A DNA stretch of 48,355 bases from Opitutia bacterium (lineage in GTDB: Bacteria > Verrucomicrobiota > Verrucomicrobiia > Opitutales > Opitutaceae), in NCBI GenBank assembly GCA_947449835.1, contig CANFSZ010000017.1, forward strand, positions 1-48,355, read 5' to 3'. The notes below the pieces were generated by a model, which saw nothing but the letters and a program-made list of their open reading frames with translations, was not told the DNA's origin and made no database searches. Below are positions 1 through 7,922 of the stretch, one piece after another (positions within the stretch are counted from its first letter, which is position 1; each line of letters starts with the position of its first letter). The position numbers and the translations under genes were made by a program.

Positions 1-435
1 CGCGCCGTCTTCAATCTGCTCACCACCAATCGGGACGACCACGGTCGCAATCACGCGTTTCTCTACAATGAAACCGAACGAACATGGACCCTCTCGCCGG
101 CCTACGACCTCAATCCGAATGTCGCCAATGTCCTAATTGCGCTGACATGGCTGGGAAGCCCCGAAATCCCCACCCGTTTCGAGCAACTGACCCGACTCGC
201 AGAGACCGGCGGCATTCCGGCTCGGGCCGCGCGAACAATCTATGAAGAAGTTGAGGCGGCAACGCTCGGCGGTTGGAACGCCGCCGCAGCTTACGCCGGT
301 GTACCGGAAAAAATCACCGCCATCTGGGAGAAAGAAATGATCCAACAAACCAAGCCGCTGCGGGACGACGCACGACGCCTGATAGCAACCACCAAGACGC
401 GTTTGGCTTCGCCGAAGCGAAGCCCGAAAAAATAG
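1..435 (+). CDS. HipA-family serine/threonine kinase, C-terminal part (5' end outside window)
   Basis: The reading frame is open from base 1 and ends in TAG at 433-435, giving 144 residues. It starts inside the HipA C-terminal kinase domain: an FNLLTTNRDDHGRN stretch (residues 4-17) matches the catalytic loop in which Asp is the base and Asn binds metal, and SPAYDLNPN (about residue 33) matches the metal-binding Asp segment. Known HipA proteins phosphorylate a tRNA synthetase such as GltX and are neutralised by a HipB antitoxin encoded just upstream, here outside the window. Both visible catalytic motifs are intact, so the kinase may be active. Its specific target cannot be told from this fragment. 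Confidence 0.85.
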   Translation, partial: RAVFNLLTTNRDDHGRNHAFLYNETERTWTLSPAYDLNPNVANVLIALTWLGSPEIPTRFEQLTRLAETGGIPARAARTIYEEVEAATLGGWNAAAAYAGVPEKITAIWEKEMIQQTKPLRDDARRLIATTKTRLASPKRSPKK

Positions 436-455
436 AGCGTCCGGTTGATCGAGAC

Positions 456-554
456 ATGCGCAGCCGTGTTTTGAGCGATCTTCACCGCGAGTTGCGGCAA
501 GTGAAATTGCCCGAGGTAACAGCGGACGTGGTGGTGCTCGCCGGCGAATTTTGA
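456..554 (+). pseudogene. Calcineurin-like metallophosphoesterase, N-terminal remnant
   Basis: An ATG at 456 opens a 32-codon frame that ends in TGA at 552. Its product carries LSDLH at residues 6-10 and ADVVVLAGEF at its end. These match the first two metal-binding blocks of small metallophosphoesterases (typically SDLHLE and DVVVLAGD), in the right order and spacing. The canonical GD of the second block reads GE and the frame stops immediately, so no later histidine blocks exist. It lies 20 bp after the HipA-like gene and about 100 bp before a hairpin repeat. I infer a decayed gene rather than a functional small protein. Confidence 0.6.
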
Positions 555-652
555 CCTGCCCCGGATGACTAAGAATTGGGCACCCCAACCCCACCCGCCC
601 GCACCCCGATTTGACGGAGGCGAGTTGAGCCCAAGGAAAGGACTTAATGAGC

Positions 653-694
653 TGAACACGCCCAACGCGTGTCCGTTAATCCCGGGGAAGCACA
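653..694. repeat. Hairpin repeat, copy A
   Basis: Bases 661-694 match 44627-44660 at 31 of 34 positions, including GCCCAACGCGTGTCCGT and GAAGCACA. The left part forms a stem (ACACG at 655-659 with CGTGT at 667-671 around CCCAACG). The left arm seen in copy B (TGTGCTTCCCCGG) is not recognisable here, so this copy looks eroded on one side. It sits in the 299-bp gap between the HipA-like gene and the zinc protease, after the metallophosphoesterase remnant. That gap holds no other gene I can support. Confidence 0.6.
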
Positions 695-734
695 AGTCGG
701 CCTTGGCTCGATTAGAAATGCGGCGCGGTTCGCA

Positions 735-1460
735 TTAATCGCGGCGCGAGTTGAGTAAATAGAGCAAATACAGCAACGAGCTCACGAAGGCGGCCACGTA
801 AGTCAGCGCGGCGGCGTTGAGGGTAGCGGTCACGCCGGGCATTTCATCGCGGTCCACTATCCCTAAGCCCACGAGCTCGACCTTGGCGCGGCGACTGGCG
901 TCAAATTCGACGGGCAGCGTCACCAGTTGAAACACCGTCAACACCGCATAGCACAGGATCGCGATATCGAGCAACATGCCGGAAAGACCGCGCGCCATGA
1001 AAAACCCCGCAAACATCACAATCGGCAAGGCCCGTGAGACAAAGTTCGTCGCCGGCACCAAGGCCATGCGGAAATGCAGCATGGAGTAGCCAATTTTGTG
1101 CTGGATGGCGTGGCCCGCTTCGTGCGCAGCTACGCCGAGGGCGGCGAGGCTCGTGCCATTGTAGTTTTCTTCAGAAAGCACGAGGCGCTTGTTAATCGGA
1201 TCGTAGTGATCCGTGAGGTGCCCTTCGGTGGCCGCGATCTCGACATCGGTGATGCCGGCGCGCGCCATGACAGCCTCGGCAGCTTCGCGCCCGGTGATGC
1301 GACCGCGGGACGGGATCTGGGCGTTTTTGTTATAAACCGTCGAAACCCGGATCTGCGCGTACACGGAGAAAATCATGACCAGCACGAGCAAGACCATGAA
1401 GACCCAAGACGGCAGAAATGAACTTTTGCCAAGCAGGGCGAGCGTGAGAGGAAGACTCAT
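735..1460 (-). CDS. YugP-like neutral zinc metallopeptidase, membrane-bound
   Basis: The 241-residue protein has a hydrophobic N-terminal segment (residues 14-34), an HEAGH zinc motif at 113-117 (metal ligands His113 and His117, catalytic Glu114), two or three further hydrophobic segments (about 140-182), an EFDASRRA block near 190 that supplies the likely third ligand, and a C-terminal hydrophobic segment. This order and length match the YugP / Zn_peptidase_2 family of putative membrane proteases, whose substrates are unknown. It is monocistronic: tRNA-Phe lies upstream and no gene follows closely on its strand. A perfect 15-bp palindrome lies 23 bp upstream of the start. Confidence 0.9.
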   Translation of the reverse strand: MSLPLTLALLGKSSFLPSWVFMVLLVLVMIFSVYAQIRVSTVYNKNAQIPSRGRITGREAAEAVMARAGITDVEIAATEGHLTDHYDPINKRLVLSEENYNGTSLAALGVAAHEAGHAIQHKIGYSMLHFRMALVPATNFVSRALPIVMFAGFFMARGLSGMLLDIAILCYAVLTVFQLVTLPVEFDASRRAKVELVGLGIVDRDEMPGVTATLNAAALTYVAAFVSSLLYLLYLLNSRRD

Positions 1461-1482
1461 AGTTGTATTGGGTTGATAAAAA

Positions 1483-1497
1483 GGGATGTGACATCCC
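1483..1497. promoter_or_regulatory. Perfect 15-bp palindrome upstream of the zinc protease
   Basis: GGGATGT and ACATCCC flank a single central base. The dyad lies 23-37 bp upstream of the protease start codon and 5' of it on the minus strand. It could be an operator or a very tight RNA hairpin near the ribosome site. No known operator consensus is recognised, so the role is inference. The remaining roughly 150 bp up to the tRNA terminator show no gene. Confidence 0.25.
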
Positions 1498-1649
1498 CAA
1501 AACGGGGGCGACGCGCAATCACCTTACTCAAAACACCATATTTGCCAGTGAAAAACGACGCATTGGAAACGTCGCCACCGGTTTCTAGACCACCCGCCGC
1601 ACCTCCAACCACCGCGACTGGACTTGGCCGCGAGACGTCGGAAGTAGGC

Positions 1650-1687
1650 AAAAAAGAACCCCGAAGACTCGTTTAAAATCTTCGGGG
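1650..1687 (-). terminator. Intrinsic terminator of tRNA-Phe
   Basis: Read on the minus strand, a 9-bp perfect stem (CCCCGAAGA at 1679-1687 against TCTTCGGGG at 1659-1667) encloses an 11-nt loop and is followed after three bases by six T residues (1650-1655). It starts 6 bp beyond the CCA end of the tRNA, so it is best read as the tRNA terminator, separating it from the zinc protease gene. Confidence 0.85.
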
Positions 1688-1693
1688 TCAAAG

Positions 1694-1769
1694 TGGTGGC
1701 AAGACCCGGAATCGAACCGGGGACACGTTGATTTTCAGTCAACTGCTCTACCAACTGAGCTATCTTGCC
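1694..1769 (-). tRNA. tRNA-Phe (anticodon GAA), CCA encoded
   Basis: The 76-nt cloverleaf folds without mismatches on the minus strand: acceptor stem GGCAAGA/TCTTGCC, D arm GCTC...GAGC, anticodon stem GTTGA/TCAAC with loop CTGAAAA (anticodon GAA), five-base variable loop GTGTC, T arm CCCGG-TTCGATT-CCGGG, discriminator A and a genomically encoded CCA (1694-1696). A TTGACG (complement of 1810-1815) with TTTGCT 16 bp further (complement of 1788-1793) is a weak promoter candidate upstream. A strong terminator follows. Confidence 0.98.
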
Positions 1770-1855
1770 GTCTCTACGAAGGGCCAGAGCAAAGGGCGCC
1801 AACGGACAGCGTCAACGGGAATTTCAAAACTCCTATTCCGCTCCGCCGGTCCTAC

Positions 1856-3478
1856 TCAAGCCGCCGGTGACGTCGCTTTAGGCTCCGGCTCGGTAAACCA
1901 CCGCGCCAACAGCAACACCACGCCCATCCCCGCGTAGCCCAAAGCGTAATTCGCCGCCGGAAACAACCCACCCGTCGGCGTCACCCCCTGAGCCAACTGC
2001 TCCAGCAAAGGCAGCGCGCTCACAGTATCCGACGTCGAGAATCGCCACGAGTGCAACAGCCCCAACCAACTCAGACCCGCGGCCCCAAACGACCAGCACG
2101 CCGCCCGCAGCCATTGCTTCTCGATGATAAACACCGTCACCGCTGCGAGTACGATCGAGCAATAAAACGCCCCCTGCTCCACCGCGAAAAGGCCTTCGAT
2201 CACCGTCCCCGAAGCATGAAACGCCTCCACCAAGGCCGGCCCATACGCCTGGCCCGCGCCCGTGCCGTAGCTGGCGACGCGCAGTGTGTTTTTCACCAAG
2301 AACGTCACCCACATCAGCAGCACCGGCGCGATCCCCAACACCACCGCCGGCCAGTGCCGCACGGGCGTCGCCTCGAAGGACTGCACCATAATCACCACGC
2401 CAATCCACACGATGATCGCCAAACCCGCATCCGCCGGCACCGCCCAAGCGGCCAGCGCCATGGAGCCTGTCAGGCAGATCGCCGTGATAAAAATCCCGTT
2501 CAACGTCGAATATCCCGCCCGCGCGCCCATCAATTTCCACGCCGGATGCCCGATGTAAATCGAGGTCGGAAACGGCGAACCAAAACACGCGGCCAACAGC
2601 GTCGAACCGCCATTCACCAGCAACGACGACCGCGCCGAATAATTATCCCCCGCGGCCGCCGCCGACTCGATGCATTGCAAAGAGGCCAAAAGATTGAGCA
2701 ACCCGAGAGGAATCACCACGGGCAGATAAGGCCAAAATTGGCCGCTCAGAAGGCCGCGCCCCACCTCACCGATGACCAACAACGGCGGATACCAGCCAAG
2801 CGAATCCGTCGGCCGCGGTCCATTCGGCGCGAGTCCCGTCGCCCACGACAAGGCCGTGCCGACGAGCAACACCACCAAGGCCGCAGGAATGCCCCATTTG
2901 GGTTTCACGCCACCAAAATAAAACAACAACACGAGCCCGAGCGTGACGAATCCCACCAGCGGATGAGAGAAGGTCGTGATCAAGAAATTCAACGAGAGAA
3001 AAGCCAAACCCGCACCCGAGAGCGCAGCCAACAAGGCCGCCCGTGGCGTCATGCGGCGCACGCGTTCGGCGATAAACGCGCCGAAAAATTCAATCAACCC
3101 CGAGCCGATGCACGCCACCAACCCCGCCTGCCAAGCGATCGTGTCAGGATCAGCCGCACCTTGGGCGCGCGCGATTTGTTTCGCCGGCACCATCACGAGA
3201 AACACAAAGGCGATAAACGTAGGCGTGTTTAAACCGAAAGGCAGCGCGCACACATCGCTGCGGCTTTCTTTTTTGGCGAGTCGGTGCGCCTGCCAAGCGT
3301 AGAAGAGATTACCCGCGAGGTACGAAACGGCGATGCCGGGTAATATACGTCCATACACAAGCGCTGGCGGAAAGCCCGCCACGCCGAGACAGAGCGATGG
3401 GACGAGGAGCAGTTGGACGACGTTGTCCAGCGCGATGGCGCAGAATCCGTCCACATCGCCGCGGGTGAAAAATTTCAT
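1856..3478 (-). CDS. NCS2 / xanthine-uracil-type permease
   Basis: The 540-residue protein is almost entirely hydrophobic, with some 12-14 predicted membrane segments and short polar loops. It resembles the nucleobase:cation symporter 2 fold, including an LPFGLNTPT stretch after the first helices and a long hydrophobic core. Family members import purines or uracil with protons or sodium. The gene starts 6 bp after the stop of a nucleoside phosphorylase-like gene and lies opposite two purine-type deaminases, which supports a purine substrate. The exact substrate (xanthine, guanine, adenine or an oxidised base) cannot be read from the sequence. Confidence 0.75.
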   Translation of the reverse strand: MKFFTRGDVDGFCAIALDNVVQLLLVPSLCLGVAGFPPALVYGRILPGIAVSYLAGNLFYAWQAHRLAKKESRSDVCALPFGLNTPTFIAFVFLVMVPAKQIARAQGAADPDTIAWQAGLVACIGSGLIEFFGAFIAERVRRMTPRAALLAALSGAGLAFLSLNFLITTFSHPLVGFVTLGLVLLFYFGGVKPKWGIPAALVVLLVGTALSWATGLAPNGPRPTDSLGWYPPLLVIGEVGRGLLSGQFWPYLPVVIPLGLLNLLASLQCIESAAAAGDNYSARSSLLVNGGSTLLAACFGSPFPTSIYIGHPAWKLMGARAGYSTLNGIFITAICLTGSMALAAWAVPADAGLAIIVWIGVVIMVQSFEATPVRHWPAVVLGIAPVLLMWVTFLVKNTLRVASYGTGAGQAYGPALVEAFHASGTVIEGLFAVEQGAFYCSIVLAAVTVFIIEKQWLRAACWSFGAAGLSWLGLLHSWRFSTSDTVSALPLLEQLAQGVTPTGGLFPAANYALGYAGMGVVLLLARWFTEPEPKATSPAA

Positions 3479-3484
3479 ACGTGT

Positions 3485-4324
3485 TTAGGCCCCGAGTTGC
3501 TGCACGAGCGAGACGGTGAACAACGCGGCCTGGCGCGAGGCAAAGGGCGAGAGCTTGCGGTAGTCGTTGTCGGGCGAATTCTGCGTGCGGTTGCTTCCGC
3601 TGCGGATGCACAGGAACGGCGTGCGCGAGTACCAACACACCTGTGCCACTGAACCGCTTTCCATTTCCATGAGATCGGGATTCAGCTGCGCGCGGATGTC
3701 GGCGATCCGCGCTGCGGTGATACCAAATTGGTCACCGGAAGTGATACGACCGGGACGCACCAAGGGAATATACGAAGGCATGTGCTGGCTCGCCGTCTCG
3801 GGCACGTGCGTGCGGATCGCGCGTTTCGCGGCCGTCATGAGGCGCGCGTCACCGGGGAAAACCATCGGCATCGCATCGCCGAGCGGACCTTCGGCGGCGA
3901 AATATTCCATGACGTCACTCTGCGCGAAGGAACCGAAGTCGTGGTTGCACGTGATTTCGCCGACGATCACGTCGCCGTTGCGGATGGCGGGGTTGATGCG
4001 CGAAGCGGTGCCCGTCATGAGGACTTCGCGCGGGCGGAATTTTTCGACGAAGAGGGTCGTGAGCATCGTCGCGCAGGTTTTGCCGATGCCGGTGACCGCA
4101 AGGATCACTTTTTGGCCGTGCAAGCGGCCCGTGACGTAAGGAAATCCGGCGAGTTGGCGGTGTTTCTTAGCGGTCATCGCCCACTCGACTAATTCCGATT
4201 CTTGGGGAATCGCGCCGAGGATGAGCGTGCAATCGTGGCTCGGGCGCGCCGGACGGCGTTTGGCGATGGCAATGCCGGCCACGATGACCGGAGGTTGATG
4301 TTTCAGCAAACGGGGAGGCTGCAT
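3485..4324 (-). CDS. Nucleoside phosphorylase / MTA-SAH nucleosidase family protein
   Basis: The 279-residue protein carries the phosphorylase superfamily layout: LILGAIPQESEL (residues 34-45, with Glu42 in the place of the MTAN general base), VTGIGK (78-82), MTGTASRIN (103-111) and DLMEMESGS (217-225), where Glu220 and Glu222 align with the ribose-binding glutamates of E. coli MTAN. The segment holding the catalytic Asp of MTAN (ISD) reads GSN here, with Asn245. Members cleave the N-glycosidic bond of adenosine derivatives, inosine or futalosine. About 30 residues precede the core; a GTG at residue 15 is an alternative start. It is cotranscribed with the permease. Confidence 0.75.
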   Translation of the reverse strand: MQPPRLLKHQPPVIVAGIAIAKRRPARPSHDCTLILGAIPQESELVEWAMTAKKHRQLAGFPYVTGRLHGQKVILAVTGIGKTCATMLTTLFVEKFRPREVLMTGTASRINPAIRNGDVIVGEITCNHDFGSFAQSDVMEYFAAEGPLGDAMPMVFPGDARLMTAAKRAIRTHVPETASQHMPSYIPLVRPGRITSGDQFGITAARIADIRAQLNPDLMEMESGSVAQVCWYSRTPFLCIRSGSNRTQNSPDNDYRKLSPFASRQAALFTVSLVQQLGA

Positions 4325-4401
4325 AAGATAAACTCCACACTAAGCAGAGAACGTGCCCGTAGCTTGCGCCGGACGCCGCGTTCCACAATGAAACTCTTCC
4401 C

Positions 4402-5406
4402 ATGACTTCTCCCGCCGAGCTCCGCGCCTTCATCGCGAACCTCCCCAAGACCGAGACGCATCTCCATCTAGAAGGCTCGTTGCCCATCGAACTCGCGCGG
4501 CGCATCGACCCCGTGGCGTTCGCCGCGCCGCCGCCGTATTGGCACCCGGATTATCGATTCGACGGCTTCGCGCTGTTTCAAGAGCAGTTCGATTCCTGTT
4601 TTTTCAAGTGGTTCGTCTCGCCGGAAAATTATTACGAGAGCTGCCGCCGTGTCTTCGCTGATGTGGTCGCGCAAAACTGTGTTTATCTCGAATGCAGTTT
4701 CCATCTCGGGACCGCCGAGCGCATCGGCGCGACTCCCTTCCGCGAGATCGCCCGCGCCATTCACGCGGCCAAACCAGCCGGCCTCGAGCTGCGGCTCTAC
4801 CTCGGGATGTTTCGCGATCACTACGCCGGCCCGCTGGTGCGCGTCGTCGATGAGGCTATCACTTGGGACGAAGTTGCTGGCGTCGATTTACACGGCTTTG
4901 AAAGCCCAGAATTTCAACCTTGGAGCGCCGAGGTCTGGTCCCGCGTACGCGCGCTCGGCAAAACCACCAAAGCTCACGCCGGCGAATTTTCTCCTGCCTC
5001 CGACGTCCGTCGCGCCGTCGAATTTCTCGGCACCCGCCGCGTCCAACACGGCCTCGGCGCCCTTAATGATCCCGCCACGCTCGCCCTACTCCGCGAACGC
5101 GATGTCACACTCGACATGACGCCGATCAGTAACGTCAAACTCCGCGCCGTGCCGTCGATGCGCGAGCACCCGATCCAACGTTTTCTCGACGCCGGCATTC
5201 GCTGCACGGTCAGCACCGATGACCCCATGCTTTTCGGCAATCAGCTCAACGACGACTACTTCGCCCTGGCCACGGAAGCCGGCCTCAGCCGCGCCACGTT
5301 GATCCAAATCGCCCGCAACGGTTTTGAGGTCGCCGATCTCTCCGCCGCCACTAAGCAAAACTATTTCGCGCAACTCGCTACGCTCGCCACCACCCATGCG
5401 TCCTAA
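4402..5406 (+). CDS. Adenosine deaminase family aminohydrolase
   Basis: The 334-residue TIM-barrel protein shows the metal and catalytic motifs of the family in order: THLHLEGS (19-26, zinc His20 and His22), HAGEFS (192-197, with the proton-shuttling Glu195), HGLGA (216-220) and STDDP (271-275). These enzymes deaminate adenosine to inosine, and some relatives act on adenine. The usual GFDLAGDE segment reads GVDLHGFE (160-167) and HAGE is followed by FSP, so the substrate may not be adenosine itself. It is transcribed away from the phosphorylase-like gene (77-bp gap) and its last 11 bases overlap the next deaminase gene. Confidence 0.85.
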   Translation: MTSPAELRAFIANLPKTETHLHLEGSLPIELARRIDPVAFAAPPPYWHPDYRFDGFALFQEQFDSCFFKWFVSPENYYESCRRVFADVVAQNCVYLECSFHLGTAERIGATPFREIARAIHAAKPAGLELRLYLGMFRDHYAGPLVRVVDEAITWDEVAGVDLHGFESPEFQPWSAEVWSRVRALGKTTKAHAGEFSPASDVRRAVEFLGTRRVQHGLGALNDPATLALLRERDVTLDMTPISNVKLRAVPSMREHPIQRFLDAGIRCTVSTDDPMLFGNQLNDDYFALATEAGLSRATLIQIARNGFEVADLSAATKQNYFAQLATLATTHAS

Positions 5407-6754
5407 AACTCTCCTCGTCAAAAACGCCGCGGTCCTCGTCACCATGGACGACGCCCGCCGCGAGCTCCGCGACGCCGGCCTCTACATCGAGGACAACCGC
5501 ATCGTGGCGGTCGGCCCCACCGCGACACTACCTGCGAGCGCCGACGAGATCATGGACCTCCGCGGACACATCGTCCTCCCCGGCCTGATCAACACACATC
5601 ACCACATGTATCAGAGCCTCACCCGCGCCGTCCCCGCCGCGCAGGATGTGGAACTCTTCGGCTGGCTCGAAACCCTTTACCCCATCTGGGCCCGGCTCAC
5701 GCCCGAGATGATCCGCGTCTCCGCCCTCACCGCGATGGCCGAACTCATTCTCTCCGGCTGCACCACTTCTTCCGATCACCTTTATCTATACCCCAACGGC
5801 GCGCGCCTCGATGACACGATCGAATCCGCCACTCGCATCGGTCTGCGTTTCCACGCCAGCCGGGGCAGCATGAGCGTTGGCCGTAGCGCCGGCGGCCTAC
5901 CACCCGATAGCCTCGTCGAAAACGAAGCCTCCATCCTGCGCGACACCCAACGCCTCATCGAGACCCACCACGACGCCTCCCGCTACGCGATGCAACGTAT
6001 CGTCGTCGCCCCGTGTTCGCCGTTTTCCGTGAGTCGGGATCTCATGCGCGAATCGGCCGCACTCGCACGCACCCACGGCGTTTCCCTGCACACGCACCTC
6101 GCCGAAAACGCGAACGACGTCGCCTACTCGCGCGAGAAATTTAATCGCACGCCCGCCGAATACGCCGAAGAACTCGGCTGGGTCGGCCGCGACGTCTGGC
6201 ACGCGCACTGCGTCCAACTCGACGACCACGGCATCGACCTCTTCGCCCGCACCGGTACCGGCGTCGCGCATTGCCCATGCTCCAACATGCGCCTGGCTTC
6301 CGGCATCGCGCCCATCTGCAAAATGACCAAGCTCGGCGTTTCCGTCGGCCTCGGCGTCGATGGCTCCGCATCCAATGACAGCGCGCATCTGCTCGGCGAA
6401 GCCCGCCAAGCCATGTTACTCCAACGCGTCGGTTTCGGCCCAGCCGCGATGACCGCGCGCGACGCGCTCACGCTCGCCACGCGCGGCGGCGCTGCCGTCC
6501 TCAACCGCGACGACATCGGCGTCCTCGCTCCGGGCATGGCGGCAGACTTCATCGCCTTTGATCTAGCGAATCCCAATTTCGCCGGCGCGCTTCACGACCC
6601 CGTCGCCGCCCTCGTCTTCTGCACGCCCGCGCAAGTCGCCCTGAGCGTGATCAACGGCCGCATCGTCGCCCGCGACGGCCAACTTACGACCGTCGATCTC
6701 CCCGTCATTATCGAGCAGCACAACCAGCTCGCTGCGACGTTGCTCAATAGCTGA
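5396..6754 (+). CDS. 8-oxoguanine deaminase family amidohydrolase
   Basis: The 452-residue amidohydrolase has PGLINTHHHMYQSL (residues 62-75), LYPIWARLTPE, LSGCTTSSDH, APCSPFSV, HTHLAE, HCPCSNMRLASGI and GLGVDGSASND. This set closely resembles the characterised Pseudomonas Pa0142 8-oxoguanine deaminase, which converts 8-oxoguanine to urate with one zinc. The chosen ATG lies inside the end of the adenosine deaminase gene, giving an 11-bp overlap and likely translational coupling. A longer upstream frame lacks homology. With the permease and nucleosidase opposite, it suggests salvage or detoxification of oxidised purines. Related ATZ/TRZ deaminases remain an alternative. Confidence 0.85.
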   Translation: MRPKTLLVKNAAVLVTMDDARRELRDAGLYIEDNRIVAVGPTATLPASADEIMDLRGHIVLPGLINTHHHMYQSLTRAVPAAQDVELFGWLETLYPIWARLTPEMIRVSALTAMAELILSGCTTSSDHLYLYPNGARLDDTIESATRIGLRFHASRGSMSVGRSAGGLPPDSLVENEASILRDTQRLIETHHDASRYAMQRIVVAPCSPFSVSRDLMRESAALARTHGVSLHTHLAENANDVAYSREKFNRTPAEYAEELGWVGRDVWHAHCVQLDDHGIDLFARTGTGVAHCPCSNMRLASGIAPICKMTKLGVSVGLGVDGSASNDSAHLLGEARQAMLLQRVGFGPAAMTARDALTLATRGGAAVLNRDDIGVLAPGMAADFIAFDLANPNFAGALHDPVAALVFCTPAQVALSVINGRIVARDGQLTTVDLPVIIEQHNQLAATLLNS

Positions 6755-6807
6755 GACTGATCGCGGCGGCGTAATTCGAGCAGTTTACTCCCCGCCCGAA
6801 CCGCGCA

Positions 6808-7866
6808 TCACAGCAATGGCTTCGGCAACTGTGGCATCAATTTCTTGATATCCTGCACCGCATCACGGTGACACACGAGAATCGCATCGGCGGTTTCGAC
6901 GACGACCAAATCATTGACCCCGACGAGCGCGATCGTCCGACCGTTGCTCACCGCGATGTTGTGCTCTGCGTTCACCGTCACCACGGAACCCCGCACGGCA
7001 TTGCGCGCCGCATCTCGGGGTAGATGTTTCGGCAACGCCGTCCAGAGCCCGACATCGTCCCAGTCGAACTCCGCCAGCATCGTCTCGACCGCGACCGCCT
7101 TTTCCATGATCGCGTAGTCCACGGAAACCTTCGGCTCCAGCGTTGGAAATTTCGCCGCCAAAAACGCCGTCGGATCACCCGCGGGAAACTCGCGGATGAA
7201 ACCCGCCAGCATCGGCGTGTGTTTATCCGCCTCGGCCAAAAATGCCGCTGCACTCCAGAAAAACATCCCCGCATTCCAAGCGTAGTGCCCGCTCTCGACA
7301 TAACGCGCCGCCGTCGCCGCATCGGGTTTTTCCACGAAACGCTTCACCTTGCGGAAGCCGTCACCGGCGGCCTCGCCCAACTCGAGATAGCCAAAACCCG
7401 TGGCCGCATGGTCAGGCTTGATCGCAAACGTTAGCAAGGCCGGTGAAGTCGCCGCCCGCCGCAGCGCCGCGCTCACCTGACGGGCGAGCGTCGCGTTGTC
7501 CTTGATCAACGCATCTGCGGGAAAAAGCGCGAGCACACCCTGCGGATCACGCGCCCGCACGAGCGCCGTAGCCAAGGCCGCAGCGGCGGCCGTGTCTCGC
7601 TTCGCCGGCTCCGCGATGATATTCGCCTCGACGATCACGCCCGCCAGCGCCGCGCGCGTGGACGCGAGTTGCGCGGTATTGGTGAGCACTAAAATATTTT
7701 TTAACGGCACGACGCCCTCGAGCCGGCGCACGGTTTCTTCCACGAGGGTGCGTTCGGAAAATAATTTGAGTAAATGCTTCGGCGTGGCCGCGCGGCTCAT
7801 GGGCCAAAACCGTTCACCGCTACCGCCGGCCATAATGCAGGCGAAAAAATGGGACGAATCAGTCAT
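6808..7866 (-). CDS. manC: Mannose-1-phosphate guanylyltransferase
   Basis: The 352-residue nucleotidyltransferase opens with IMAGGSGERFWPMSR, the GTP-binding pyrophosphorylase signature, and continues with TPKHLL, FPADALI, GFGYLELG, VEKPD, NAGMFFW and FDWDDVGLW, all typical of GDP-mannose pyrophosphorylases. It makes GDP-mannose from mannose 1-phosphate and GTP for surface glycans. Its length fits the short form lacking the fused phosphomannose isomerase domain. I chose the ATG at 7866 over an upstream start at 7905 because homology begins shortly after it. The 53-bp convergent gap to the deaminase gene shows no clear terminator. Confidence 0.92.
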   Translation of the reverse strand: MTDSSHFFACIMAGGSGERFWPMSRAATPKHLLKLFSERTLVEETVRRLEGVVPLKNILVLTNTAQLASTRAALAGVIVEANIIAEPAKRDTAAAAALATALVRARDPQGVLALFPADALIKDNATLARQVSAALRRAATSPALLTFAIKPDHAATGFGYLELGEAAGDGFRKVKRFVEKPDAATAARYVESGHYAWNAGMFFWSAAAFLAEADKHTPMLAGFIREFPAGDPTAFLAAKFPTLEPKVSVDYAIMEKAVAVETMLAEFDWDDVGLWTALPKHLPRDAARNAVRGSVVTVNAEHNIAVSNGRTIALVGVNDLVVVETADAILVCHRDAVQDIKKLMPQLPKPLL

Positions 7867-7922
7867 GTGAACGTTTCTTGTCCCAGCCCAGCCGCCCCAC
7901 GCCAAGCCCGAAACCTTGCGAT

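Noticed and set aside
661-694. Integron attC site (GCCCAAC fits the RYYYAAC core)
   Set aside because: No matching GTTRRRY core lies at a proper distance in either copy, and no integrase is present; a simple hairpin repeat fits better.
2051-3232. 393-codon Arg-rich open frame opposite the permease gene
   Set aside because: Its Arg/His/Gln-rich composition is the mirror of a hydrophobic membrane protein; no domain is visible.
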